Assembly (NCBI RefSeq): GCF_040958095.1
Contig: NC_091158.1
Span: 32,330,303-32,394,302, forward strand
Source of the DNA: Procambarus clarkii
Taxonomy: Eukaryota; Arthropoda; Malacostraca; Decapoda; Cambaridae
Direction of reading: 5' to 3'
DNA: 64,000 nt
This document shows, piece by piece, positions 25,871-36,797 of this stretch. Within the stretch, counting starts at the first letter, position 1, and every line of letters begins with the position of its first letter. The notes under the pieces were generated by a model that saw only the letters and a list, made by a program, of their open reading frames with translations, was not told the origin of the DNA and did not search any database. Both the position numbers and the translations under genes were made by a program.

Positions 25871-27269
25871 CGGCCTGCTGACTCCTTATGTTCCTTGCGC
25901 CTTCAGCCTGAAGTCTCCAAAGGAATTTGTGGACTTACTGCGGGGCACACGGGCCACAGGGATAAGAGCCTCGTTGGACGTAGAATCGCTGTTTACCAAC
26001 GTACCTGTGGACGAGACAATCGGAATGATAGCCGACAGAGTGTATCGTGATCCAGCCTGTACTCCTCTTGACATGCCAGAAAGTATTCTGAGGAAACTAC
26101 TCCAAGCTTGTACTAAAGAGGCACCCTTCTTGAGCCCGGATGGGCACATGTATAAGCAAGTAGATGGGGTCGCCATGGGTTCTCCCCTAGGTGTCCTGTT
26201 TGCAAACTTCTACATGGGTACCATCGAGCAAAAAGTCTTAGTCGACATGAACTTGAAACCGGCCATATACTGCAGGTATGTTGACGACATTTTTACACAG
26301 GTACCTGATGTCAGACATCTGCAGGAGCTGAAGGAGGCATTTGAGCAGAGTTCCGTGCTGCGTTTCACTTACGAGACGGAAAAGGATGGGAAGCTGCCTT
26401 TTCTAGATGTAACAGTCATGGAAAAGGGCGGAGGTTTCCACACTGCAGTCTACACTAAGGAAACAAACATAGGAATGTGCCTAAATGCCAACAGCGACTG
26501 CCCCGACAGGTACAAGAGTAGTGTTGTTAACGCATACGTCGACCGTGCTCTCAGCCACAGCTCAGAATGGAAGCAAGTCGACGAAGAACTCTGTAGGGTA
26601 AGGCAGGTCCTAGTCAATAACGGCTTCTCCAATGGTTTCATCGAAGACATCATAAGAAGGAAAGTGAAAAGCCATGCAACCTCTGAAGAGACAACTAACA
26701 CAACACCTATACCCCCTATTAGACTATTTTACAGGAACTTCTTTTCCACAGCTCATAAAACGGAGGAAAGGGTCCTGAAAGATATTGTTAATAGAAACGT
26801 TATCCCTACAGACAAAAATCAGAGGATACAACTGATGATTTACTATAAAACCAGAAAAACGGCCAGCCTACTCATGAGAAACTCTCCAGACACAAAACAG
26901 AACGCTTTAAAAGAGACTAACGTCGTCTATGCCTTCAAATGCCCACTTGGGGACTGTAAGCTCCAAAAAACCCAGTATATAGGCAAGACAACAACATCTC
27001 TTTCTAGGCGTTTAACGATGCATAAGCAACAGGGCTCCATTAAGGAACATATAATCTCTTCCCATAACCAAACCATCGCCAGAGAAATCCTAGTAAACAA
27101 CACAGAAATCATCGATAGATACAGCGATAGCAGGCGGCTTGACGTTTGCGAGGCACTACACATCAAGAAGTCAACACCAGCAATCAACAGCCAATTATTG
27201 CATAACTATATTCTACCCACCTCAAGACTCCGCTCCAATATAGAAGCATCAAGAAATATGGACCAATAG
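25596..27269 (+). CDS. Penelope-like element RT with GIY-YIG endonuclease, right copy
   Basis: 557-codon frame. The first ~20 residues are antisense to the left copy, and PLE homology begins at TKDTTAELKAK near 25657. It is collinear with the left copy as an inverted repeat with almost no differences (for example YKSSV for YKRSV and RIQLMIYY for RIQLTIYY). SLDVESLFTNVP, GVAMGSPLG, RYVDDIF and QYIGKT are all kept. It lacks ~75 further N-terminal codons present in the left copy. Stop TAG at 27267-27269. Confidence 0.9.
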   Translation: MPRFFPPSAISSACKVSLVITKDTTAELKAKVNKLIETVNAKKSGLHLPKIIGEYKPGYAYGNVKTHKPGNPLRPIISQIPTPTYRLAKRLNGLLTPYVPCAFSLKSPKEFVDLLRGTRATGIRASLDVESLFTNVPVDETIGMIADRVYRDPACTPLDMPESILRKLLQACTKEAPFLSPDGHMYKQVDGVAMGSPLGVLFANFYMGTIEQKVLVDMNLKPAIYCRYVDDIFTQVPDVRHLQELKEAFEQSSVLRFTYETEKDGKLPFLDVTVMEKGGGFHTAVYTKETNIGMCLNANSDCPDRYKSSVVNAYVDRALSHSSEWKQVDEELCRVRQVLVNNGFSNGFIEDIIRRKVKSHATSEETTNTTPIPPIRLFYRNFFSTAHKTEERVLKDIVNRNVIPTDKNQRIQLMIYYKTRKTASLLMRNSPDTKQNALKETNVVYAFKCPLGDCKLQKTQYIGKTTTSLSRRLTMHKQQGSIKEHIISSHNQTIAREILVNNTEIIDRYSDSRRLDVCEALHIKKSTPAINSQLLHNYILPTSRLRSNIEASRNMDQ

Positions 27270-27455
27270 GCTTTCTACAAACACTTCTATTCAATACCCA
27301 TTGTTTTTGTTCTGTCTTGTGTTGATACTTTTAATACCCTATTAATATCCCCTCCTGTTCTGTCTTGTGTTAATGCCACATCACCCTTCCCACCTCACTC
27401 AAATGTAGATATAATATCAGAGAGACGTAAGTTCTAATCAGTTGTGTATTTGTGA

Positions 27456-27508
27456 AGTCTTTGAAAATGTAATAAGTTTTACGAAACGCGCCCGTGTCGC
27501 GTCAGACT
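27456..27508 (+). ncRNA. Hammerhead-ribozyme-like remnant, right PLE arm
   Basis: Order along the strand: AGTCT (27456-27460), TTGAAAA, a possible AAAA/TTTT stem II, ACGAAAC (27481-27487), GCG...CGC stem III, GTC (27501-27503) and AGACT (27504-27508), which pairs with the first AGTCT. This is the type I hammerhead layout known from PLE terminal repeats. Two positions of the conserved CUGANGA box do not match, so it may be a decayed ribozyme. Confidence 0.4.
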
Positions 27509-27669
27509 AGAAATAAAAATGAATTTTGGAGAAGTGATTTTTGATTTACCTCCAACAGTGAAGCGTAATGTACGAAAGATTGAGAAAATTCGTGTTAGAA
27601 TTATTAATCTTACTTTTTCGGTCATATTTAATAATATATGTCTACAGGAAAGACTGCTACCAAAATATA

Positions 27670-27906
<237 letters not shown>

Positions 27907-27951
27907 GTCAATTTTAAAGGAATATATTAGTGAATATTTATTTATGTAAAT

Positions 27952-28041
<90 letters not shown>

Positions 28042-28456
28042 AGAATGTCTGTCTATGGTATGAGGCCACATGCTGGAGGCTGCAGCCATACACAGATTTA
28101 TTTTAAAATTTATTCATTAATATATTAATAAGGCTTATTATTACTAAATTAATGTATCTGTAGAGGGAATGGTCTGGGGTAGGGAACGGGCATAGGTTGG
28201 TCAGTGTTGATTTTAGCTAAAGGATTTAGGAATAATTATTAACTATTCTTATCACTCCCCCCCCCCCCCTACCAATTTAATTAAAGTTAATTGTAAAATA
28301 ATGCTTGAGATGGCTGAAGACTTTTTCGTACTTAGAAAAAACCTAAATTAAACACATAAAGAAGTTTATTGGTCCTGATTTAAGATAAAGGAAGAGGTGC
28401 AAAGGTGGTGGTGGGGGGGGGGAGGATACGGGATTTAGAGGTGGAATGAAGAGAGG

Positions 28457-29140
28457 GAACAGGGGGAGTGGTGCAGGTGAAACAGGGAGGAAGAGGGGGG
28501 AACAGGGGGAGTGGTGCAGGTGAAACAGGGAGGAAGAGGGGGGAACAGGGGGTGCTGTACAGGTGAAACAGGGAGGAAGAGGGGGGAACAGTGGGAGTGG
28601 TGCAGGTGAAACAGGGAGGAAGAGGGGGGAACAGGGGGTGCTGTACAGGTGAAACAGGGATGGGGATGGGGGAACAGGGGGAGTGGTGCAGATGAAACAG
28701 GGAGGAAGAGGGGGGAACAGGGGGAGTGGTGCAGATGAAACAGGGATGGGGATGGGGGAACAGGGGGAGTGGTGCAGGTGAAACAGGGATGGGGATGGGG
28801 GAACAGGGGAGTGGTGCAGGTGAAACAGGGATGGGGATGGGGGAACAGGGGGAGTGGTGCAGGTGAAACAGGGATGGGGATGGGGGAACAGGGGGAGTGG
28901 TGCAGGTGAAACAGGGATGGGGATGGGGGAACAGGGGAGTGGTGCAGGTGAAACAGGGATGGGGATGGGGGAACAGGGGGAGTGGTGCAGGTGAAACAGG
29001 GATGGGGATGGGGGAACAGGGGGGAGTGGTGCAGGTGAAACAGGGATGGGGATGGGGGAACAGGGGGAGTGGTGCAGATGAAACAGGGATGCAGAGGGAG
29101 AAACAGGGGGGAGTGGTTCAGGTGAAATAGGGATTAAAGG
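28457..29140. repeat. G-rich 43-bp minisatellite, unit 4
   Basis: About 16 monomers of the same array with a different order of variants, including the TGCTGTACAGG monomer type shared with unit 3 and several one-base-shorter GGGGAGTGG monomers. Confidence 0.9.
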
Positions 29141-29407
29141 TAAATTTATATAAGTAGATAGATGGATGTTTACATTGATTGCTAAATACATACATTGACG
29201 GATAGACGGATGCATAGATGCATCCGTCTATCTGATGGATGGAAAGACATATGAGTAGATGGATGGATAGACAGAAGAGTTGATGGACGGATAAATGGAA
29301 TATAAATGTATATAATGATAAATGGTTGGTTTATGGGAAGATAGATTGATGGATTGACAGATATAAGTAGATAGATAGATGGATCCATTGATGGATTCAT
29401 TTGTGCT

Positions 29408-29668
29408 TATCTCTTGAGGTTCTTCTTGAGATGATTTTGGGGCTTTAGTGTCCCCGCGGTCCGGTCCTCGACCAGGCCTCCACCCCCAGGAAGCAGCCCG
29501 TGACAGCTGACTAACACCCAGGTACCTGTTTTACTTCAAGGTAACAGGGGCACAGGGGGAAAGAAACTCTGCCCATTGTTTCTCGGCGGCGCCCGGAATC
29601 GAACCTGGGACCACAGGATCACAAGTCCAGTGTCCAGTGTGCTGTCCGATCGGCCGACTGGCTCCCCG
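29408..29668 (-). mobile_element. SINE-1, unit 4
   Basis: Copy of the SINE at 980-1240. The T-arm base next to the B box has changed (ATCGAACCTGG), and it shares GCTGTCCGATCGG with unit 3. Confidence 0.75.
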
Positions 29669-29811
29669 GTCGGAGGGGAGCCGGTGAACAGGCGAATGAG
29701 GTTAAAGAATATCGGTCGATTTGCTATTGCATCAACTGAGATTGGATATGGGACCATTAGGATTATAACCAACTAACTCTCTCCGTTTAGACGGTAGGCC
29801 TCCAGTTTGTG

Positions 29812-30232
29812 TGTGTACTCACCTATTTGTGCTTGCGGGGGTTGAGCTTTGGCTCTTTGGTCCCGCCTCTCAACTGTCAATCAACTGGTGTACAGATTCC
29901 TGAGCCTACTGGGCTCTATCATATCTACATTTGAAACTGTGTATGGAGTCAGCCTCCACCACATCACTGCCTAATGCATTCCATCCGTTAACTACTCTGA
30001 CACTGAAAAAGTTCCTTCTAACGTCTCTGTGGCTCATTTGGGTACTCAGCTTCCACCTGTGTCCCCTTGTTCGCGTCCCACCAGTGTTGAATAGTTCATC
30101 CTTGTTTACCCGGTCGATTCCCCTGAGGATTTTGTAGGTTGTGATCATGTCCCCCCTTACTACTCTGTCTTCCAGTGTCGTAAGGTGCATTTCCCGCAGC
30201 CTTTCCTCATAACTCATGCCTCTTAGTTCTGG
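29812..30232 (-). pseudogene. LINE-a 3' fragment, unit 4
   Basis: Only the last ~130 codons of LINE-a ORF2 and the 3' tail remain. They run from PELRGMSYEERLREMH through GIDRVNKDELFNTGGTR and SHRDVRRNFFSVRVVNGWNAL to SFKCRYDRAQ. It reads KILRGIDRVNKD without the stop that interrupts copies 1-3, so the nonsense change arose after the split from this copy. Homology to the tandem unit stops at 30232, where a different LINE tail begins. Confidence 0.8.
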
Positions 30233-30235
30233 GTG

Positions 30236-30986
30236 TGTGTACTCACCTATATGTGCTTGCAGGATCGAGCATTGACTCTTGGATCCCGCCTTTCTAGCTA
30301 TCGGTTGTTCACAGCAATGACTCCTGTCCCATTTCCCTATCATACCTAGTTTTAAAAGTATGAATAGTATTTGCTTCCACAACCTGTTCCCCAAGTGCAT
30401 TCCATTTTTCTACTAATCTCACGCTAAAAGAAAACTTCCTAACATCTCTGTGACTCATCTGAGTTTCCAGTTTCCACCCATGTCCCCTCGTTCTGTTATT
30501 ATTACGTGTGAACATTTCATCTATTTCCACTTTGTCAATTCCCCTGAGTATTTTATATGTCCCTATCATATCTCCTCTCTCCCTTCTTTTCTCTAGTGTC
30601 GTTAGGTTCAGTTCCTTCAGCCGCTCTTCATATCCCATCCCTCGTAACTCTGGGACAAGCCTCGTCGCAAACCTCTGAACCTTCTCCAGTTTCTTTATGT
30701 GTTTCTTCAGGTGGGGGCTCCATGATGGTGCGGCATACTCTAAGACGGGTCTCACGTAGGCAGTGTAAAGCGCCCTAAAAGCTTCCTCATTTAGGTTTCT
30801 GAATGAAGTTCTAATTTTCGCCAGTGTAGAGTACGCTGCTGTCGTTATCCTATTTATATGTGCCTCAGGAGTTAGATTAGGTGTCACATCCACTCCCAGG
30901 TCTCTTTCTCGAATCGTTACAGGTAGGCTGTTCCCCTTCATTGTGTACTGTCCCTTTGGTCTCCTGTCACCTGATCCCATTTCCAT
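30236..30986 (-). pseudogene. 3' fragment of a LINE-a relative (LINE-b)
   Basis: A 225-codon frame (30309-30986) covers the C-terminal RT region: RERDLGVDVTPNLTPEAHI, YAAPSWSP, LVPELRGMGYEERLKELNL, RGDMIGTYKILRGID and a C-terminal SHRDVRKFSFSVRLVEKWNALG. It is clearly homologous to LINE-a but diverged. The 3' end is TGAGTACACACA-like at 30236. The 5' end is cut at an A-rich run near 30990 against the jockey-type LINE. Confidence 0.82.
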
Positions 30987-30995
30987 AACTTTTTT

Positions 30996-31979
30996 TTATA
31001 TGTTTAGAACGTGTCCCTGGAAATTCAGCTTGTGGTCAATGAGAACGCCAAGGAATTTGCCATCTACTTTATTACAAATTTGGGTATTGTTAATCCTGAG
31101 ATCTATTTGATATGAGGATTTATTGCCAAACAAAATATAGAAAGTTTTGTCAATATTGAGGGTGAGTTTGTTAGCAGTTAGCCAGTGATGGACTTTATTT
31201 AGCTCGGTATTCACTGTGACATTTAGAGCAAGGGGGTCAGGACTGTCGTAAATGAAGGTCGTATCGTCAGCAAATAGAATTGGTTTGAGGTGTTGGAAAA
31301 CATTTGGAAGGTCATTAATGTAGATGAAAAAGAGGAGAGGGCCAAGTATGCTGCCCTGGGGAACACCAATGTTGATGGGTAGGGTGGGAGAAATTGTATT
31401 ATTCACAGAAACATACTGGAGCCTGTCAGTAAGATAAGATTTGAGGTATTGCAGGGAGTGTCCTCTGACTCCATAATGATGTAATTTAAGAAGAAGGTTT
31501 TGGTGGTTGACAGTGTCAAGAGCCTTATGCAGGTCCACAAACAATCCAACAGGGAACTCATTTTTATCAAGAGCTGCATGTATCAAGTTAATCATACAAA
31601 TAAGCGCATCGTTAGTGCTTTTTTGGAGTCTGAAGCCATATTGACAAGAGCTAAGTATATTGTGTTTGGCTAGATAAGAGTAAAGGTGCTTGTAGATTAG
31701 TTTTTCAAATATTTTAGACAAGTTTGGCAGAATTGATATAGGTCTGAAGTTGTTAACATCAGTGGGATCACCACATTTGTGGACAGGGGTTATTCTCGCT
31801 GTTTTTAGAATTTCTGGAAAGGTTTGGAGTTCAAGTGACTTGTTGAAGAGCAATGCAATGGCAGGAGCTAAAGATCTGGAGGCTTTTTTGTAAATAAGAG
31901 TCGGTATCTCCTCAAGGGCACCAGACTTGGTTTTAAGGTTAAGGATTATATCAGTAACATCAGTGGAATTAGTAGGCAT
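30996..31979 (-). pseudogene. Jockey/CR1-type LINE, reverse transcriptase part
   Basis: 327-codon RT frame with NNFRPISILPNLSKIFEK (fingers/palm), the motif A region LFVDLHKALDTVNH, NIGVPQGSILGPLLFFIYIND and catalytic LFADDTTF, then KFLGVLIDHKLNF. It is cut off at 30996 by LINE-b, so the C-terminal RT region is missing. Coding continues upstream (SLYLMPTN) to about 32030, where another LINE tail is inserted. Confidence 0.88.
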
Positions 31980-32029
31980 TAGGTACAGAGACTGTGGATA
32001 GTTACCTGTAAGATTGTCCTGAATATTAG

Positions 32030-32455
32030 TACTGGACTGTACTAATTTGGACTTAACTCGACTGGACTTAAACCTCTCTCAACCAGTTTAAGATAAAAAC
32101 AAAGTACTACCTTATTAACTCCATGTAACCTACCTCACCCCCAAAATGTCAACCCATGTCTACTACTTGAAACAATGCTGTTTGTTGACCAAATTGTATT
32201 TTTGCTTTTTTTTTCCAAGTTTACCCCGCCCCCTTTTTTCATTTTTTTCTTATTTTCTCTCAACACAATTTATGCTTTAATCTCAATTAGTATTAAGTTT
32301 TAGTCTTAGTGTTTTTCCTGCCCGAAACGCTTTGCGTAATAGTGGCTTTAGGCATTGTATGTACTAGCTCTATCTATAAATCCATTAACTTTTTGTATCT
32401 CACCTTGCATGTATGTACTCTACCTGAATAAATATTTGTATTTGTATTTGTAGTT
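32030..32455 (+). mobile_element. 5'-truncated LINE 3' end inserted in the jockey-type LINE
   Basis: A ~425-bp plus-strand insert contains a conserved 3' module (CCCGAAACGCTTTGCGTAAT from 32321, then GGCTTTAGGCATTGTATGTA) and ends in AATAAATATTTGTATTTGTA, a short tandem tail. Removing it brings the endonuclease-RT linker (LANDIPSSN) back to the RT frame (NIQDNLTGNYPQSLYL). The same family recurs at 34200-34580. Confidence 0.75.
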
Positions 32456-32704
32456 GGAAGATGGAATATCATTTGCAAGGGATGACCCAATGGAAGAGAA
32501 GAACCTATTGAACTCAAGAGCAGTGTCAGAGGCTGAAAGCTGACCATCGTTATTTGACAGAAATATTGGTTTGTTATTTAAAATCTTCTTTGATCCCAAT
32601 ATTTGTGAAATTGTGCTCCATGTTTTCTTAATGTTGGCCTTTGTGTGGGTAAATTTATCTTCGTAGTATTTAATTTTGGCTCTCCTAATTATTTTAGTTA
32701 GCAA
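32456..32704 (-). pseudogene. Jockey/CR1-type LINE, linker between endonuclease and RT
   Basis: Frame MLTKIIRRAKIKYYEDKF ... TWSTISQILGSKK ... FNRFFSSIGSSLANDI, the typical basic spacer between endonuclease and RT in this LINE group. It ends at the inserted LINE tail at 32455. The reading breaks between 32705 and 32811. Confidence 0.8.
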
Positions 32705-32810
32705 TGATGAGTAATTCTTTGAGAATTCTTTGGAGACGATTCCTAACCTATACTTTTTCTCAAGGTCATGTTTTTTATTAATGGATTTAATTAAGTATCC
32801 CCTTTATAAG

Positions 32811-33863
32811 TCAAGGATTATTTAACCTTTTAGTTGTGACTTGTTTCGTTAGCATAGGACAGTGGGTGTTATAAAGGTTGAGAGTTTTTTGAAGAAAAGA
32901 TTGCAATGCTAGGTTGATGTCCCCTATGTCGCCTAACTCGGACTCCCAGTTGAGATTATCAGCAGCAGTTATAAAATTGTCTATAGCAGTTTCATTGTGC
33001 AGTCTAAAAATTAACTCCCTTGACTCTAGAGGTGGTTTGCTAATGTTAGTTAAGAGAAATGTGGGGTAATGGTCTGTAGTGCTATCGGTGATTATACCTG
33101 AAGTAAGCGGAGAGGTTATGTTGGTCCAGATGTGATCTAGAGCTGTGGCAGTACTATCAGTGATTCTAGTAGGTCTAGTGATTAAGGGTATGAAGAAGCA
33201 GGAATTCATACAGTTGAGGAAGCTAACAGCAGTGGGGTGTTCAGGCTCGCAGAGGTCAATATTAAAGTCCCCTGCGATAATTAGATGGTTTTTGTTCAGT
33301 CTGTTATCTAGTATTAGATTTCTAAGGTTTGAGTTGAATTCGGACACATCAGTGTTAGGAATTCTATAGACTGCTCCCACAGTCAGGACAGACTCAGCAC
33401 CCTTGACTCTGAAACTGGCGAAGATATACTCCCCATAGCAGTCTCTAGTTCTAATTACTTTTAAGCATGTTAGTTCTTGGTGGTAGTAAAGAGCAGAATC
33501 ACCACCTCTCTGAATTTGACGACAGTTGTGAATTGCTGAGTAGTTTGGCATGTTAAAGAGTTGAGTAGTATCCTCTTTTAACCACGTTTCAGTAAGTATA
33601 ATAAATGATAATTTGTTGTCAATAGTTTCAATCATGGCACTAACATCATCGAAGTGTTTGCTAAGTGATCTTACATTCAAGTTAATTACAGAGATATTGT
33701 GATTATATGTTAATACATTGTTTACATCATGAGCTGTAAAATATCTGCAATTTTGATCATTAAAATGATGATTGTCATAGATAGTGGATAAGAGGTTTAG
33801 TTCTGGGTCTATACTTGTTTGCATAAAAAGGCTGGTTGTAGGAAAACAAGGCAAGAATGACAA
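32811..33863 (-). pseudogene. Jockey/CR1-type LINE, APE-type endonuclease
   Basis: 350-codon frame with the apurinic-endonuclease fold motifs of non-LTR elements: INLNVRSL, ILTETWL (metal-binding Glu), VGAVYRIP, LIIAGDFNIDL (Asp/Asn), TALDHIWTN and TDHYPTFL (catalytic Asp-His). This domain nicks the target for reverse transcription. With the linker and RT pieces to its left it forms one minus-strand element about 2.9 kb long, interrupted once. 33864-34190 upstream shows no clear coding sequence and may be its 5' part. Confidence 0.88.
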
Positions 33864-34199
33864 TTACAAAACAAAACTTTTATATAAAAGGGGGGGTGGA
33901 ATTGAAATATAAACAAGACCTATACAAGACAAACACAAAATGAACAAAAAAAAAAGAAAAATGAGGTAGATTGCTTACAAGTACTCTCAGGTACACTGTA
34001 AGTAATAATTAGCATTTTGAGACACAGGCAAAGCCAGGGGTACAATGGAGTAAGGGAGTATGGCGAGGCTAGGCAACCTAGGTAATAAATGAAAGCAAAG
34101 AAAAAAGTTGAATAATAAACATAGGCAAGTTTAATCTAATGATTATTAACTATAAATAGTTTAGTTATGATCCTATAATTATAACTATAATGACCTTCC

Positions 34200-34580
34200 C
34201 AACCATGTTAAAGACTGTACCTCTCTCAACCAGTTTAAGTTAAAAGCGAAGCAATACCTAATAAATTCCCTGTAACCTACCTTACCCTTCTATTGTCAAC
34301 CAATGTCTGTTTTTCTTTAAAGAGCGCTGTTTGTCGACATAATTGTATTTGTGCTGCTTTTTCATCTATGTTTTCATTTCTTGTTTTCATTCTACTCATT
34401 ATGCTCAATTAGTATTAAGCTTGTCATTTAAGTTTATCATGCCCGAAACGCTTTGCGTAATAGTGGCTTTAGGCATTGTATGTACTAGCTCTACCTATAA
34501 GTCAAACAATCCTTGTAAATATTTATTGTATGTATGTACCTTACCTAAATAAAATTGTATTGTATTGTATTGTATTGTAT
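34200..34580 (+). mobile_element. LINE 3' end with (TTGTA)n tail
   Basis: It begins with the last codons of an RT (NDLPNHVKD, LNQFKLKAKQYLINSL, stop) and continues with a 3' UTR containing CCCGAAACGCTTTGCGTAAT at 34442, ending in repeated TTGTA after AATAAA. This is a 5'-truncated copy of the family inserted at 32030-32455. 34581-34825 is AT-rich without a clear feature. Confidence 0.75.
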
Positions 34581-34825
34581 AATTAATAAGAACTAAAGAA
34601 AATGTTAATGTACTCAATTAATTAAGTCCAATAAATGACTAATATACATTAAATTAAAATTTACTTTAAAAAAGTGTAACAAAGAGACTTAGGATACGTA
34701 GCCCGCACTAGGTGACAGGGGGTTAATTATGTTGACTCAATGAGAGGGATAATAAGGTGAGACAAACCACATTGGGAGAGGAAAGTGTTGAGGTTATCCT
34801 CATTAGCAATTGTAAACATTTTACC

Positions 34826-35281
34826 TTATGAAGTCTTTCTCGCTTTAATCATGTCATCTCTAACGAAGCACTGATGAATCGCATCTGGGTTTTGATTACG
34901 GATTTGACGCAGGCGGTGGAGGAGTTGCTGTCTTTTTCTAGTCAAGCACTCGTTGATGTAGATTCCCTTTCGTTGGGATGCAGCTGTCCGGACAAGATGC
35001 GATTTTATGGACTGGGAAGCTAGCTTGAGGCGAATTTTTCGCTGGTTTAGACCTGAAGGATTCTTTTTGTCTGCTCTGTAGGCAGCAATAATGTCGGTTT
35101 TATTTAGAGTGACACGCAATTCGTCTTTTATGAGAGCCTGAACTATTTCAATACACTTTTCACCTTCACGTTCCACAGGAATATTTTGGGACGACACAAT
35201 AACATAGTCAAGCAGCTTTTGCTGGTCCTGTTCATCCTGGGAGATGGAATGTTGGGCAGATGACACATTTGCAGATGACAC
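34826..35281 (-). pseudogene. LINE ORF1-like fragment, copy 1
   Basis: The frame has IVSSQNIPVEREGEKCIEI, TDIIAAYRADKK, RKIRLKLASQSIKSHLVR, KGIYINECLTRKRQQLLHRL and CFVRDDMIKARKTS. It resembles the C-terminal RNA-binding domain of LINE ORF1 proteins. The N-terminus runs into an opposing RT fragment at about 35245, so it is truncated. Identification is by general resemblance. Confidence 0.6.
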
Positions 35282-35558
35282 TAAGATCTATGATAAAGAA
35301 GGAAGTGAAAGTGATATTGAGACCTTACAAAGAGATCTACATGAACTCAACCAATGGTCAGATGACTGGCAAATGCTCTTTAATGTCGATAAATGCAAGA
35401 CCTTGCCTGTAGGGCATAACATTCCACGTCACAACTACCAAATTACCAGCTTTACCTTACAACAGATAGATGAAGAATGCGACATTAGAATCAGAATCCA
35501 TCATTCACTAAAAGTTGCACAACAAGTGGGAGCGGCAGTAAAAAAGCGAACCAAATAA
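35250..35558 (+). pseudogene. LINE reverse transcriptase fragment, copy 1
   Basis: Starts at the RT catalytic core TFADDTKIYD and continues with TLQRDLHELNQWSDDWQMLF and VDKCKTLPVGH, the thumb region of CR1/jockey RTs. It begins head-to-head with the ORF1 fragment on the other strand and ends at a frameshift near 35556. Confidence 0.8.
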
Positions 35559-35674
35559 TCAAGCGTGCACCTTCAAGGAAACTAAAGTAGTCCTTTAATT
35601 GTATAAGTCTCTGGTGCGCCCCCACCTGGATTATTGCATACAGGCATTTGGAGGAGTTGCTGTCTTTTTCTAGT

Positions 35675-36013
35675 CTAGCACTCGTTGATGTAGATTCCCT
35701 TTCGTTGGGATGCAGCTCTCCGGACAAGATGCGATTTTATGGACTGGGAAGCTAGCTTGAGGCGAATTTTTCGCTGGTTTAGACCTGAAGGATTCTTTTT
35801 GCCTGCTCTGTAGGCAGCAATAATGTCGGTTTTATTTAGAGTGACACGCAATTCGTCTTTTATGAGAGCCTGAACTATTTCAATACACTTTTCACCTTCA
35901 CGTTCCACAGGAATATTTTGGGACGACACAATAACATAGTCAAGCAGCTTTTGCTGGTCCTGTTCATCCTGGGAGATGGAATGTTGGGCAGATGACACAT
36001 TTGCAGATGACAC
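35675..36013 (-). pseudogene. LINE ORF1-like fragment, copy 2
   Basis: Duplicate of the ORF1 fragment at 34826-35281, cut by the duplication junction after KGIYINEC, so it lacks the last ~45 residues. Confidence 0.6.
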
Positions 36014-36290
36014 TAAGATCTATGATAAAGAAGGAAGTGAAAGTGATATTGAGACCTTACAAAGAGATCTACATGAACTCCACCAATGGTCAGATGACTG
36101 GCAAATGCTCTTTAATGTCGATAAATGCAAGACCTTGCCTGTAGGGCATAACATTCCACGTCACAACTACCAAATTACCAGCTTTACCTTACAACAGATA
36201 GATGAAGAATGCGACATTAGAATCAGAATCCATCATTCACTAAAAGTTGCACAACAAGTGGGAGCGGCAGTAAAAAAGCGAACCAAATAA
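35982..36290 (+). pseudogene. LINE reverse transcriptase fragment, copy 2
   Basis: Duplicate of 35250-35558 (TFADDTKIYD core retained). A frameshift near 36288 separates it from the C-terminal part at 36331. Confidence 0.8.
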
Positions 36291-36330
36291 TCAAGCGTGC
36301 ACCTTCAAGGAAACTAAAGTAGTCCTTCAA

Positions 36331-36797
36331 TTGTATAAGTCTCTGGTGCGCCCCCACCTGGATTATTGCATAAAGGCATTGAGACCTTATCTTCAGAAAG
36401 ACATAGCTGCTCTGGAGAAGATGCAACACCGGGCAACAAAAATCATACCAGAGATTAGTCATCTCTCGTATCAGGAAGGGTTGAGGGCCACTGGCCAAAC
36501 AACACAGCAAACCAGGCATGACAGGGCGGAGCTCATCGAAACACTTAAAATACTCAACAATTTGGACGATGTTGATCCGGACACTTTCTTCACAAGGTCA
36601 GATGTAACACGAACGAGGAACAACGGGTTCAAGCTCAACAAGCCACAATGTAGGACAGAAAACAGGAGAGGCTATTTCACCCGAATGGTGGTAAACCCGT
36701 GGAACAGCCTACCCGCCAAAGAGTAGGTAAGGTAAACGCCAAAACTCTACTGGGTTTTAAAATACAGATAGAAAAGATCGTCCAGGCATATGGGTAG
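36331..36797 (+). pseudogene. LINE RT C-terminal part
   Basis: YKSLVRPHLDYCIKALRPYL, LEKMQHRATKII, HDRAELIETLKILNNLDDVD, TRTRNNGFKL and YFTRMVVNPWNSLP form the usual C-terminal tail of this RT group. A stop after SLPAKE breaks the last ~20 codons; the family continues in another frame (NAKTLLGFKIQIEKIVQAYG) to a TAG at 36795-36797. Confidence 0.82.

Larger units (their letters stand above)
34918..36381. repeat. 732-bp tandem duplication
   Basis: 34918-35649 is repeated at 35650-36381 with a constant offset of 732 and few changes (for example LNQWS/LHQWS). It carries the divergent ORF1 and RT fragments and ends inside the RT C-terminal part. Confidence 0.92.
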
